64,000 nucleotides of DNA from Novosphingobium sp. (GTDB lineage Bacteria > Pseudomonadota > Alphaproteobacteria > Sphingomonadales > Sphingomonadaceae), in contig JAGREN010000025.1 of the NCBI GenBank assembly GCA_020446505.1, positions 20,993 through 84,992 of the forward strand, given 5' to 3'. Under the pieces are notes generated by a model. It was not told the DNA's origin and made no database searches. It saw only the letters and a program-made list of their open reading frames with translations. The translations under genes were made by a program, and so were the position numbers. Shown piece after piece: positions 1 through 7,860 of this stretch; the first letter of the stretch is position 1; every line of letters starts with the position of its first letter.

Positions 1-1
1 G

Positions 2-364
2 GCCGGTGTACCGATAGCATTCATGGTCTCGGCGCAGGGAATTTACCTTTCCTACGATGTCGGGCCTGCCTTGCGCGAAGGTGCCGGAATCGCGGTAGCA
101 AACGGTTTGTCTCGCGGCGAAGCACTGCGGGCAATCACAACCGCCCCTTCACAGGTTTGGACAGGCCGACCTCCATCCGGTCTCGTGGCCGGAGCGGCAG
201 CAGACCTTGTCGTGTGGGATGGCGATCCGCTCGAACCGTCGAGTGCGCCGTCGCGCGTATTCATTGCCGGAAGGGAAGTGTCTCCGGTCACGCGCCAGAC
301 CCTGCTGCGAGACCGCTACCACCCCTCGCGCAGCGGTGACGCCTTGCCGCCGGCCTATCGGTGA
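2..364 (+). CDS. Amidohydrolase family protein, C-terminal fragment (gene starts before the window)
   Basis: The reading frame is already open at base 2 and runs to a stop at 362-364, so this is the tail of a longer gene. The visible 120 or so residues match the end of imidazolonepropionase-like amidohydrolases: a G-L-S-R-G-E-A-L-R-A-I-T-T-A-P segment, then G-A-A-A-D-L-V-V-W-D-G-D-P-L-E, where the small beta-sandwich of the family closes. The metal-binding residues would lie upstream and cannot be seen. The stop overlaps the GTG start of the next gene by four bases (GTGA), so the two are translationally coupled and probably act together on related secreted substrates. The substrate is unknown. 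Confidence 0.75.
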   Translation, partial: AGVPIAFMVSAQGIYLSYDVGPALREGAGIAVANGLSRGEALRAITTAPSQVWTGRPPSGLVAGAAADLVVWDGDPLEPSSAPSRVFIAGREVSPVTRQTLLRDRYHPSRSGDALPPAYR

Positions 365-3300
365 GGATGCGCGCCGCCCTATGCGCGATTGCGCTCGGAT
401 TCTCCGCGCCGCTTTTCGCTCATCCTGGCGACATACCCGAAACCGACGCGACCGGGCAGCGGGTCTTAAGCCAGTCCGAACCAATAGCACCTGCCGGACA
501 GACTTTGCCGCTCGAAGCGGGTCGGACTGTTTCCATCGACGTGCGCGAGGGGACATGGCTCTCTCCGGATATTTCACCGGATGGGCGCAAGATCATCTTC
601 GAAATGCTCGGCGACCTCTACGTCGTTGACAGCAAGGGCGGTGATGCTCGCGCCATTCTGACAGGTATGGCATTCGAATCGCAGCCGGTGTTCTCGCCCG
701 ACGGTTCGAAGATCGTCTATCTGAGCGACCGATCCGGAGCCGAAAATATCTGGATCGCAAATGCCGACGGCAGCTCACCTCGACAACTGACGCAGTACGA
801 CGGCAACACCGTGTTCACATCTCCGGCGTGGTCGGCTGACGGCAGGATGATCTTCGTTTCGCGCTACCAGTCCGACCGGGCGGCCTTCGAACTCTGGCGC
901 TTCGATGCCCAAAGCGGTCAAGGTGAACTTCTCGAACCGATCAAGGCAGTGCCTGACGCGCCGCGAGATCAGTGGCGCAGCACTCTGGGCGCAGTCCCTT
1001 CGCCTGACGGGCGGTTCCTGTACTACGCCCGCAACGTCGGCGGCGAGCATGGCGGCAATGTGCCGGAATGGACGATCGTGCAGCGAGATCTGGCAAGCGG
1101 CAAGGAAACCACGCTTGTCTCTGCACCGCGCAGCCCGAGACCCGATCTCGTGCTTGGCACGGCCTTTCGGCCAGCCGTGTCACCGGACGGCAAACTGTTG
1201 GCCTATGCTGCGCGCGACCGCGGGCAAACCGGCCTCAGGCTGCTTGATATAGGCACTGGCGAGTCCCGCTGGCTCATGTTTCCGGTGCAGCACGATCAGT
1301 TGCTGGCCACGCCCTGGCGCGACCTTGTACCGCGGCATGTGTTCACGCCTGATGGCAAGGCGCTGATCTTCAATTCCGGCGGCAAGCTGGCCAAAGTGGA
1401 CATTGCCAGCGGGGCCACCTCGGACGTGCCTTTTCATGTCGTGGCGGAGATCGGGGTCGGTCCTTCGACAAGGCATGTCACGCGCATGACTGACGATCCG
1501 GTTCGCGTGCGGCTCATGCAGGATCCGGCCCGATCGCCCGACGGCAAGCGTATCGCGTTCTCTGCGGTCGGATCCATCTATCTGATGGCGCTCGAACGCG
1601 GAGCGGCCCCGGTCCGCATGACGGACGGTTTCCAGCCGTCCTGGTCTCCCGATGGCAAGGCTATCGCATTCGTTCGATGGACTGCGAAGGACTCCGGCCA
1701 TGTCTGGCTTCGCGATGTGAAATCCGGTCGGGAACGACGGCTGTCTTCGGTGGCCGGTTTCTATACGGCTCCCGTGTTCACCCCGGACGAAAGCGCCGTT
1801 CTCGCGCTTCGATCCAGCAACAGCGTGCGCATGCACAGCTACATGGAATTTGGCGCGACGCGCGAAGCCCAGCTCGTGGCAATATCGCTCAAGGGCGGGA
1901 AGGACCGCGCCCTTGCTGCCGGTCAGATTGGCGGCACCCCGCATTTTGGCCCCGACCGTTCAGGCGTATTCGTCAACTTTGCCGACGGGGTCTACCAGGT
2001 GCCGCTTGCAGGTGGTGCGCCCGAGAAGATCGTCGGCGTGACTGGTCCGGGATGGTATTTTGCCGAGGGCCGCGCGCAGGCAGACGACATCCGCATCAGT
2101 CCCGATGGTCAGGAGGCTCTCGTCAGGATTGCGCAGCAACTTTCGCTCGTTGCGCTGCCGGCGAAAGGCGAAACCGTCGATCTGGCCAACCCCGAGCTCA
2201 GAAAGCAGCAGCTGACCGACGAAGGCGCCGATTTCATGGGGTGGTCGCCTGATGGGAGCACCATCGGCTGGTCTCTGGGGTCGACCTGGTTTGAACGTCC
2301 GCGAAGCGGGATCGACCTGGGTGCGGGCAAGGTTGCACAAGCCACCAACGCTGACGCAACGGCGTTCCCGGCGACTGTAGAGCTTGCGCGGAAGATTATC
2401 GCACGAGGTGCGATCGTGCTGCGCGGCGCCACGGTTCTGACCATGAATGGCGACGAGACGGTGGCCGATGCCGATGTGGTCGTGGTCGACGGACGCATTC
2501 GCGCCGTGGGATCACGCGGAACGGTGGCCATTCCAGAAGGTGCAACGATACGCGACGTGTCCGGCAAATGGATCGTGCCGGGCTTCATCGAAACGCACGA
2601 TCACGTTGCGGACGTGCGACGGCAGGTTCTCGACTTCGCAAGCTGGGGCCCGCTCGCCAATCTGGCATACGGGGTCACCACCGCCTTTGATCCATCGACG
2701 CTTACCATCGACATGCTGGCCTATCAGGATGCGATAGAGGCCGGCCTCATGGTGGGATCGCGCATTCCCTCCACCGGCCCGGCAATCTTCTCGTTCAACG
2801 AATTCACCTCCTACGAGCAGGTGAAGGCAGTGCTCCGGCGCTATCGGGATTATTACCGGCTCGGCAACATCAAGATGTACCGCAGTGGAAACAGGCGCGT
2901 GCGGCAGTGGATCGCGATGGCTGCAAGGGAACTCGGTCTCAATCCGACCACCGAGGGCGCTCTGGCGATGAAGCTGGATCTGACGCAGATGATCGATGGC
3001 TACGCTGGCCACGAACACGCCCTGCCAGCCGAACCGCTGCGCGAGGACGTGCTTGCGCTCATGGCGCAATCGGGGGTGAGCTACACCACGACATTGCAGA
3101 TCGGGAACGGCGGGCCGGAAGGGCAGGACTATTTCATCGTCCGCGACGCCCCTGCAGATGATCCCAAGCTCAACAAGTTCGCGCCACGCTTCGTCGTGGA
3201 CATGAAAATGCGCAACCGGACCTATCGTCCGCTCGGCGAGTATTTCTTCCCGCTGGTCGCTTCGAGCGCAGCGGAGCTTCAGCGGCGCGGCGGCTTGGTA

Positions 3301-3657
3301 GGCATGGGGTCACACGGCGAGGTGCCGGGGTTGGGATTTCACTGGGAAATGGAAGCGCACGTCATCGGCGGCATGACGCCTGCCGAAACGCTCCATGCTG
3401 CGACGATAGGTTCTGCCCGCACGATCGGCAGGGAAGCTGATCTGGGCACTGTGGAAGCCGGAAAGATCGCCGATCTCGTCATTCTCGATCGCGACCCCAC
3501 TGTCGACATTCGCAATACCCTTTCCATTCATGCCGTCATGCAGGCCGGTCGGCTGCGCGACGGGAAAACGATGGACGAGCTCTGGCCGGTCCCGAGCAAA
3601 CTTCCCCGGCGCTGGTACTGCGACGACCGTCCTCCGGGGACGCCCGACTCTTGTTGA
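361..3657 (+). CDS. Secreted amidohydrolase with N-terminal TolB-like beta-propeller
   Basis: A 1098-residue protein starting at a GTG that overlaps the previous stop; an ATG two codons later is also possible. Residues 1-20 form a Sec signal peptide (R-M-R then a hydrophobic stretch ending A-P-L-F-A). Residues about 50-660 contain many WD40-like/PD40 repeats (S-P-D-G-K motifs), as in TolB and prolyl oligopeptidase propellers. From about residue 680 an amidohydrolase domain follows, with the metal-binding H-D-H at 746-748, a G-H-E-H further on and a G-S-H-G-E segment near the end. Such fusions are periplasmic hydrolases in sphingomonads and related bacteria; whether the bond cleaved is an amide, lactone or peptide bond cannot be told from sequence. 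Confidence 0.85.
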   Translation: MRMRAALCAIALGFSAPLFAHPGDIPETDATGQRVLSQSEPIAPAGQTLPLEAGRTVSIDVREGTWLSPDISPDGRKIIFEMLGDLYVVDSKGGDARAILTGMAFESQPVFSPDGSKIVYLSDRSGAENIWIANADGSSPRQLTQYDGNTVFTSPAWSADGRMIFVSRYQSDRAAFELWRFDAQSGQGELLEPIKAVPDAPRDQWRSTLGAVPSPDGRFLYYARNVGGEHGGNVPEWTIVQRDLASGKETTLVSAPRSPRPDLVLGTAFRPAVSPDGKLLAYAARDRGQTGLRLLDIGTGESRWLMFPVQHDQLLATPWRDLVPRHVFTPDGKALIFNSGGKLAKVDIASGATSDVPFHVVAEIGVGPSTRHVTRMTDDPVRVRLMQDPARSPDGKRIAFSAVGSIYLMALERGAAPVRMTDGFQPSWSPDGKAIAFVRWTAKDSGHVWLRDVKSGRERRLSSVAGFYTAPVFTPDESAVLALRSSNSVRMHSYMEFGATREAQLVAISLKGGKDRALAAGQIGGTPHFGPDRSGVFVNFADGVYQVPLAGGAPEKIVGVTGPGWYFAEGRAQADDIRISPDGQEALVRIAQQLSLVALPAKGETVDLANPELRKQQLTDEGADFMGWSPDGSTIGWSLGSTWFERPRSGIDLGAGKVAQATNADATAFPATVELARKIIARGAIVLRGATVLTMNGDETVADADVVVVDGRIRAVGSRGTVAIPEGATIRDVSGKWIVPGFIETHDHVADVRRQVLDFASWGPLANLAYGVTTAFDPSTLTIDMLAYQDAIEAGLMVGSRIPSTGPAIFSFNEFTSYEQVKAVLRRYRDYYRLGNIKMYRSGNRRVRQWIAMAARELGLNPTTEGALAMKLDLTQMIDGYAGHEHALPAEPLREDVLALMAQSGVSYTTTLQIGNGGPEGQDYFIVRDAPADDPKLNKFAPRFVVDMKMRNRTYRPLGEYFFPLVASSAAELQRRGGLVGMGSHGEVPGLGFHWEMEAHVIGGMTPAETLHAATIGSARTIGREADLGTVEAGKIADLVILDRDPTVDIRNTLSIHAVMQAGRLRDGKTMDELWPVPSKLPRRWYCDDRPPGTPDSC

Positions 3658-3677
3658 CGCTGATTGAGGTGCGATCG

Positions 3678-4109
3678 ATGAAGTTGCTGATTGCCGCGGC
3701 TTGTCTGGCAGCACCTTGCGCCGCATTGGCAAAGGATGCCGTCGAAGCGCCCGAGCCGCAGAACATGCTGGTCGAGATCTACCGCATCGCGCCGGGCAAA
3801 CATCGAGAGTTTCTTCAGGCGATTGCGAGTTACGACGAGGCGAACCGCATTGCGGGATTACCGCCGCGCCAGCTTTACGTTCATCAGGACGGAGCAAGCT
3901 GGGACTTCATGTTGATCCAGCCGGCAAGAACTCCCGACGACAAGCGCGCAGCGCTCGATGCTGCATGGGAAAAGCTGGGTCTGCCGTCCGGCCCGGACTT
4001 CTTCTTCACATTCCGCTCGATGATCGCCGAACACAGCGACACCTTCGCCAGCGGACCGACGACAGCAGCGGTCTATCTGGCGAAAACAAAGCCGCAGACC
4101 GGCAAATAG
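3678..4109 (+). CDS. Small exported protein of unknown function
   Basis: A 143-residue protein. The ATG at 3678 is preferred because a GAGGT ribosome-binding sequence lies 8 bases upstream and the protein then begins with a clean Sec signal peptide (M-K-L-L-I-A-A-A-C-L..., cleavage near A-L-A-K). The mature part is hydrophilic and resembles small ferredoxin-like alpha/beta proteins: 'M-L-V-E-I-Y-R-I-A-P-G-K-H-R-E-F-L' looks like a first beta strand and helix of a dimeric barrel, which is only a fold guess. It follows the amidohydrolase by 20 bases, so it is probably in the same operon. No function is recognised. Confidence 0.75.
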   Translation: MKLLIAAACLAAPCAALAKDAVEAPEPQNMLVEIYRIAPGKHREFLQAIASYDEANRIAGLPPRQLYVHQDGASWDFMLIQPARTPDDKRAALDAAWEKLGLPSGPDFFFTFRSMIAEHSDTFASGPTTAAVYLAKTKPQTGK

Positions 4110-4111
4110 AA

Positions 4112-4137
4112 AATGGCGGGCCTTTCGACCCGCCATT
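4112..4137. terminator. Bidirectional terminator between convergent genes
   Basis: AATGGCGGG at 4112-4120 and CCCGCCATT at 4129-4137 form a perfect 9-bp stem with an 8-base loop, placed in the 50-bp gap between two convergent genes. It is flanked by A-rich and weakly T-rich sequence. It can serve both strands. Confidence 0.75.
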
Positions 4138-4159
4138 CCCGCAACCCTGACCTGTTGGT

Positions 4160-6385
4160 TCAGAACTTCTTGGTGACGGTTCCGATCACCTGACGGCTCG
4201 CGCCGAACGTGCAGTTCGAGAAGCTTGCGCAACGCGCGACATACCGCTTGTCGAGGATGTTCGATCCGTTGATGGCAAAGCGCCATCCCGGCGTGTCGTA
4301 GTGGATGATCGCATCGAACAGCACCGGATTGTCGCTGTAGAGGACCGGATTGGGATTCGGATTGTAGATATTTGGTGCAATCGGGAGGCTGCCCGCGCTC
4401 GTGCTCACATAGCGCCCGCCGATGCCGAAGCCGAGGCCGCCAAGCGAGCCGCGCTGGAAGGTATAATCGACAAGCAAAGAGAGCTTGTGCTTGGGCGTGA
4501 CGGGAAGCGGCGCGCCGATCTCTTCGGCGACGTTGCTCTCCTTGATCTCGCTGTGCGTGTAGCTGTACGACCCGTTGATCGACAGCTGCTCGCGGATACG
4601 CGCGACCACTTCCATCTCGCCACCGTAGACCTGGACCTTGCCGGTCTGCGTGCCGAACACGGGAAGCACGCCGCCGCCGGTGCTGACGACGTTCTTCTGG
4701 TTGATCTTGAAGACTGCCAGAGTAGCGAACAGCTTCACATCGTCGCCCAGCGCACGCCCATCGAACTTGATGCCGCCTTCGAATTGCTCGCCTTCGGTAG
4801 GCTTGAACGGCACGCCGGTAACCGAATCCGAGCCAAGAACGGGCTCGAACGAGGTCGCGTAGCTGACATAGGGTGCGATGCCGCTGTCGGTGACGTAGTT
4901 CGCGCCGACGCGATAGGTGAACTTGTGCTGCTTCTTGTTGAGATAGGGGCCGGGCGTGTCGATGGACACGAACGGCGAGCGGTAATCGGTATCGACCCAG
5001 TCGTAACGGCCGCTCAACAGGACGTAGAAATTGCCGAAGCGGAGCTGGTCCTGCGCGTAGACGCCGGTCTGCTTGAGTTTCTGGTCGTTGTACAGAGTGG
5101 TGATCGGCGTCCCGGCGTAGACGATCTTGTTATAGACCGGTGCAAACAGGTCGATCGTGTCGACATAGGGTTCGGCCCACTGGAAGCCGTAGGCCGCGTA
5201 GTTCTCGACATCGCGATAGTCGAGGCCGACGAGGAAGGTGTGCTCGATCGCACCCGTGTCGACCTTGCCGTGTAGGCGCGCGTCGACAGCCAGGCTGTTC
5301 ACATTCTCGGCATAGGGGAAGCTGGCGCGGTACACCGTGTGGTTGTCGGCATCGAGGCCCGAACCATAGATGACCCGCTGTTCCTCGTCATAGTCGGAAT
5401 ACTTGAAATTGACGTCCACGCCGAGGTTGTCGCTGAAGTCATGCGACAGCTCGAAACCGGCGCCGTACTGGTTGCGTTCGTACTTGTTGTAGTTCGGCTC
5501 GCCGAGATTGGTCTTGCGGCTGATCTGGCCGAGCGGATTGGGCAGCAGGGTGCCGACCGCCGGCAGGAAGCCGTTGGTGTCGCCGTGAACCAGATCGTAC
5601 TGATAGTAGAACAGCGGCGTGAAATCGGTCGAAGGGCCGAGGTGCAGGGTGAAGGTCGGGGCGACCATCACTCGCTGTGCATCGACTCCGTTCCGCGTCG
5701 CTTCCCGGTCGCGGATCAGCGCGGTCATGCGCGCGTCGATGGAGTCGCTGAGCGGCCCCGTCAGGGTCATAGCTCCCTGCTTGTACTGGTCCTCGCCAAA
5801 TTTGAACGAGACTTCGCCGCCGAGCTCGGAGCTCGCGCGGCGGCTGCGCTGGTTGTAGAGGCCGCCCGGGGGCGAGCTGCCGTAAAGGACAGATGCCGGG
5901 CCCTTCAGGATATCGAGCGAATCGAAGGCATAAAGATCGACGCCATTCGAAAAGATCGTCGTCGTAACCGGAGTGGCAAGACCATCGATGAATTGCTTCG
6001 GCGTGAAGCCGCGCACCTGGATGAAATCGAAGCGCAGGTCCGGACCGTAGTTCTCGCCTGAAACACCGGCCACATAGCGCACTGCCTGCTGTGCATCGAT
6101 GAAATTGAGAAGGTCGATCTGGTCTCGGGTGACGACAGAGATCGACTGCGGCGTCTCGATCAGCGGAATGTTCGATTTGGTGGCTGTCTCGCCTTCGTCC
6201 GATGGGACATAGCGTGCGGCGGTTACGACAATGACGGATTCTCCGTCGACTTCGCTACGCACCGTTTCGTTAGGCGTTGAAGTCCCCGGTTCCGACTGCG
6301 CAAAGGCGTTCGGGGATGCCGCAAGTCCAAGAGCGGCGCCAAGGAAAAGGCCACTGCGGATTGCGCGATTGCTAGCTGAAGTCAT
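4160..6385 (-). CDS. TonB-dependent siderophore receptor
   Basis: A 741-residue outer-membrane receptor. It has a signal peptide (cleavage near N-A-F-A-Q), a TonB-box-like E-S-V-I-V-V-T-A and a plug domain (I-E-T-P-Q-S-I-S-V-V-T, later D-S-L-D-I-L-K-G-P-A-S-V-L-Y-G and P-P-G-G). A 22-strand-type beta-barrel with alternating aromatic residues follows, ending in the terminal phenylalanine (T-K-K-F) recognised by BamA. The plug sequence is of the FhuA/FoxA/FpvA ferric-siderophore class. The gene lies downstream of, and on the same strand as, a PepSY membrane protein, a common partner for reductive release of iron in the periplasm. The start has a strong AAAGGGGG ribosome-binding site. The particular siderophore cannot be deduced. 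Confidence 0.9.
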   Translation of the reverse strand: MTSASNRAIRSGLFLGAALGLAASPNAFAQSEPGTSTPNETVRSEVDGESVIVVTAARYVPSDEGETATKSNIPLIETPQSISVVTRDQIDLLNFIDAQQAVRYVAGVSGENYGPDLRFDFIQVRGFTPKQFIDGLATPVTTTIFSNGVDLYAFDSLDILKGPASVLYGSSPPGGLYNQRSRRASSELGGEVSFKFGEDQYKQGAMTLTGPLSDSIDARMTALIRDREATRNGVDAQRVMVAPTFTLHLGPSTDFTPLFYYQYDLVHGDTNGFLPAVGTLLPNPLGQISRKTNLGEPNYNKYERNQYGAGFELSHDFSDNLGVDVNFKYSDYDEEQRVIYGSGLDADNHTVYRASFPYAENVNSLAVDARLHGKVDTGAIEHTFLVGLDYRDVENYAAYGFQWAEPYVDTIDLFAPVYNKIVYAGTPITTLYNDQKLKQTGVYAQDQLRFGNFYVLLSGRYDWVDTDYRSPFVSIDTPGPYLNKKQHKFTYRVGANYVTDSGIAPYVSYATSFEPVLGSDSVTGVPFKPTEGEQFEGGIKFDGRALGDDVKLFATLAVFKINQKNVVSTGGGVLPVFGTQTGKVQVYGGEMEVVARIREQLSINGSYSYTHSEIKESNVAEEIGAPLPVTPKHKLSLLVDYTFQRGSLGGLGFGIGGRYVSTSAGSLPIAPNIYNPNPNPVLYSDNPVLFDAIIHYDTPGWRFAINGSNILDKRYVARCASFSNCTFGASRQVIGTVTKKF

Positions 6386-6400
6386 GACTACCCCCTTTTA

Positions 6401-6427
6401 CAAATTGGTCCATGCCTCTCCAATTTG
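6401..6427. promoter_or_regulatory. Operator-like inverted repeat upstream of the TonB receptor
   Basis: CAAATTGG (6401-6408) and CCAATTTG (6420-6427) form a perfect 8-bp inverted repeat with an 11-base spacer, 16 bases upstream of the receptor start codon. The centre-to-centre distance of 19 bases is about two helical turns, as expected for a dimeric repressor or activator site. It does not match a classical Fur box; the binding protein is unknown. Confidence 0.45.
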
Positions 6428-6594
6428 ATCGGAAACGCTATGCCTCCGCTTGTTGTCCCGCAACGTGGGGCGGGCCAGACGTTGAACAGGTCGGGCCATT
6501 GGAGCCAATCGCCAGGACCGGGCGTTTTTCGCATGAACCCTGCGACGCGAAAAGCGGACGTTCGCTCGATGCGCGTGCGAGGATGTCTTTCTCG

Positions 6595-7674
6595 TTATCT
6601 CTTCGAGCGCCTGCGCCAAAGGGTGAAGCCCAGAACGATCATCACCAGCAGCCACAGCCCCGTAGCCATCACGGCCAATCTGCCGAGTGTTCCGCCCATT
6701 TCGCCCGTGTGAAACGGGAACAGGCCGTCAACAAAGCTGCGCGCCGGTCCGTCGGAGAGCGCATCCTGGCGCGCTGCAATCTCGCCATTTGCCGCTCGAA
6801 CGTAGACTGTCGTCGTCCCATATACGCGGCGAGATTCGCCTGGCTGAAGAAGCCTGACCCGATAGAACGCGCTATCGGCGCTCGGCAGGCTTACGCCGGA
6901 GAGCCGTGCTGCCGGGTAGGCATCCATTGCACTTGCGACTGCTTTGGCGAAGCCGACATCCTGTGAGCCAGCGTCCGCAGAAGCAGGAGTCGCCAATGTC
7001 GACGGCTGAACGATGCTTTCGACTGCGCCTGAAAAGACCAGCATCACTCCGGCACTGACTGTCATCAGAGCGGGAACAGCGCACCACAGCCCAAGTGTGC
7101 GATGCCATGTATAGCTGGCGCTGGCTGTGCCAGCCTTGACTTGCCGGGGAAAGAGAACCCGCCGCCATTGTCCTCGCCGTGGCCATGCAAGGATCAGCCC
7201 GAGTGCAATATTCGAAAGCAGCACCAATCCGCTGAGACCGACGATCCAGCTGCCGGTGTCGCCGCCCATCAGGTTGTGATGAATGACGACAAGAGAGTTT
7301 ACCCAACCGCCATCGGCAAAGATCTCGTCGTCACTGCGTTCGCGAAGCTCGGAGCCGGTTCCATCTATGAGTACTACAGAAGATCCTTCGGGCGCATCAA
7401 GGTAGAGGTCGAACCGGCCCGGCTTGCCGCCAGTTTCCCATAACGACCCGACCGTTGCACCCGCTCTTCCGGATTCGAGCGACGCAATCCGGCTTTCGAT
7501 GGCAGCGAGGTCCACGCGCGTCGCACCGCCAGGGACGAGTGCGTCGTCAATTTCCCAATGGAATACGATCAGCACGCCGGTCAGCGCCTGAACGAACCAG
7601 AAGGCAAGGCAACCCAGGCTGATCCAGCGATGAAATCGCAAAGCGGATTTTCTCAACGACATCTGTCTTTTCAC
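6595..7674 (-). CDS. PepSY-associated transmembrane protein (ferric-siderophore reductase-like)
   Basis: A 359-residue membrane protein beginning with a basic tail, then R-F-H-R-W-I-S-L-G and a hydrophobic helix; this HRW-type motif is typical of the PepSY_TM family. There are about four membrane helices: near residues 15-38, around 145-165 (W-I-V-G-L-S-G-L-V-L-L), around 195-215 after H-R-T-L-G-L-W, and a C-terminal helix before R-R-R-S-K-R. PepSY domains lie between. Family members such as FoxB and FsrB reduce ferric siderophores or aid their uptake. It is upstream of and on the same strand as the TonB receptor, 209 bases away. That gap may hold the receptor's own promoter. Confidence 0.85.
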   Translation of the reverse strand: MKRQMSLRKSALRFHRWISLGCLAFWFVQALTGVLIVFHWEIDDALVPGGATRVDLAAIESRIASLESGRAGATVGSLWETGGKPGRFDLYLDAPEGSSVVLIDGTGSELRERSDDEIFADGGWVNSLVVIHHNLMGGDTGSWIVGLSGLVLLSNIALGLILAWPRRGQWRRVLFPRQVKAGTASASYTWHRTLGLWCAVPALMTVSAGVMLVFSGAVESIVQPSTLATPASADAGSQDVGFAKAVASAMDAYPAARLSGVSLPSADSAFYRVRLLQPGESRRVYGTTTVYVRAANGEIAARQDALSDGPARSFVDGLFPFHTGEMGGTLGRLAVMATGLWLLVMIVLGFTLWRRRSKR

Positions 7675-7860
7675 GCGTCCCTAACCAATCGCGGCATAAT
7701 GCCAGCAGAGAGCTCGTCGACCGGCTTGATCGGGCCAAACTACCTTGGCAGCGGGCCAGCGGGTCAAGTGACCCGCTGCGGCATTGCGGAGGTGAGGTGG
7801 GCGGTGATTTCCTTTGGCGCGTCGCGCGGCGCGATTGACAGTCCGCCCAACCCATTCCGC

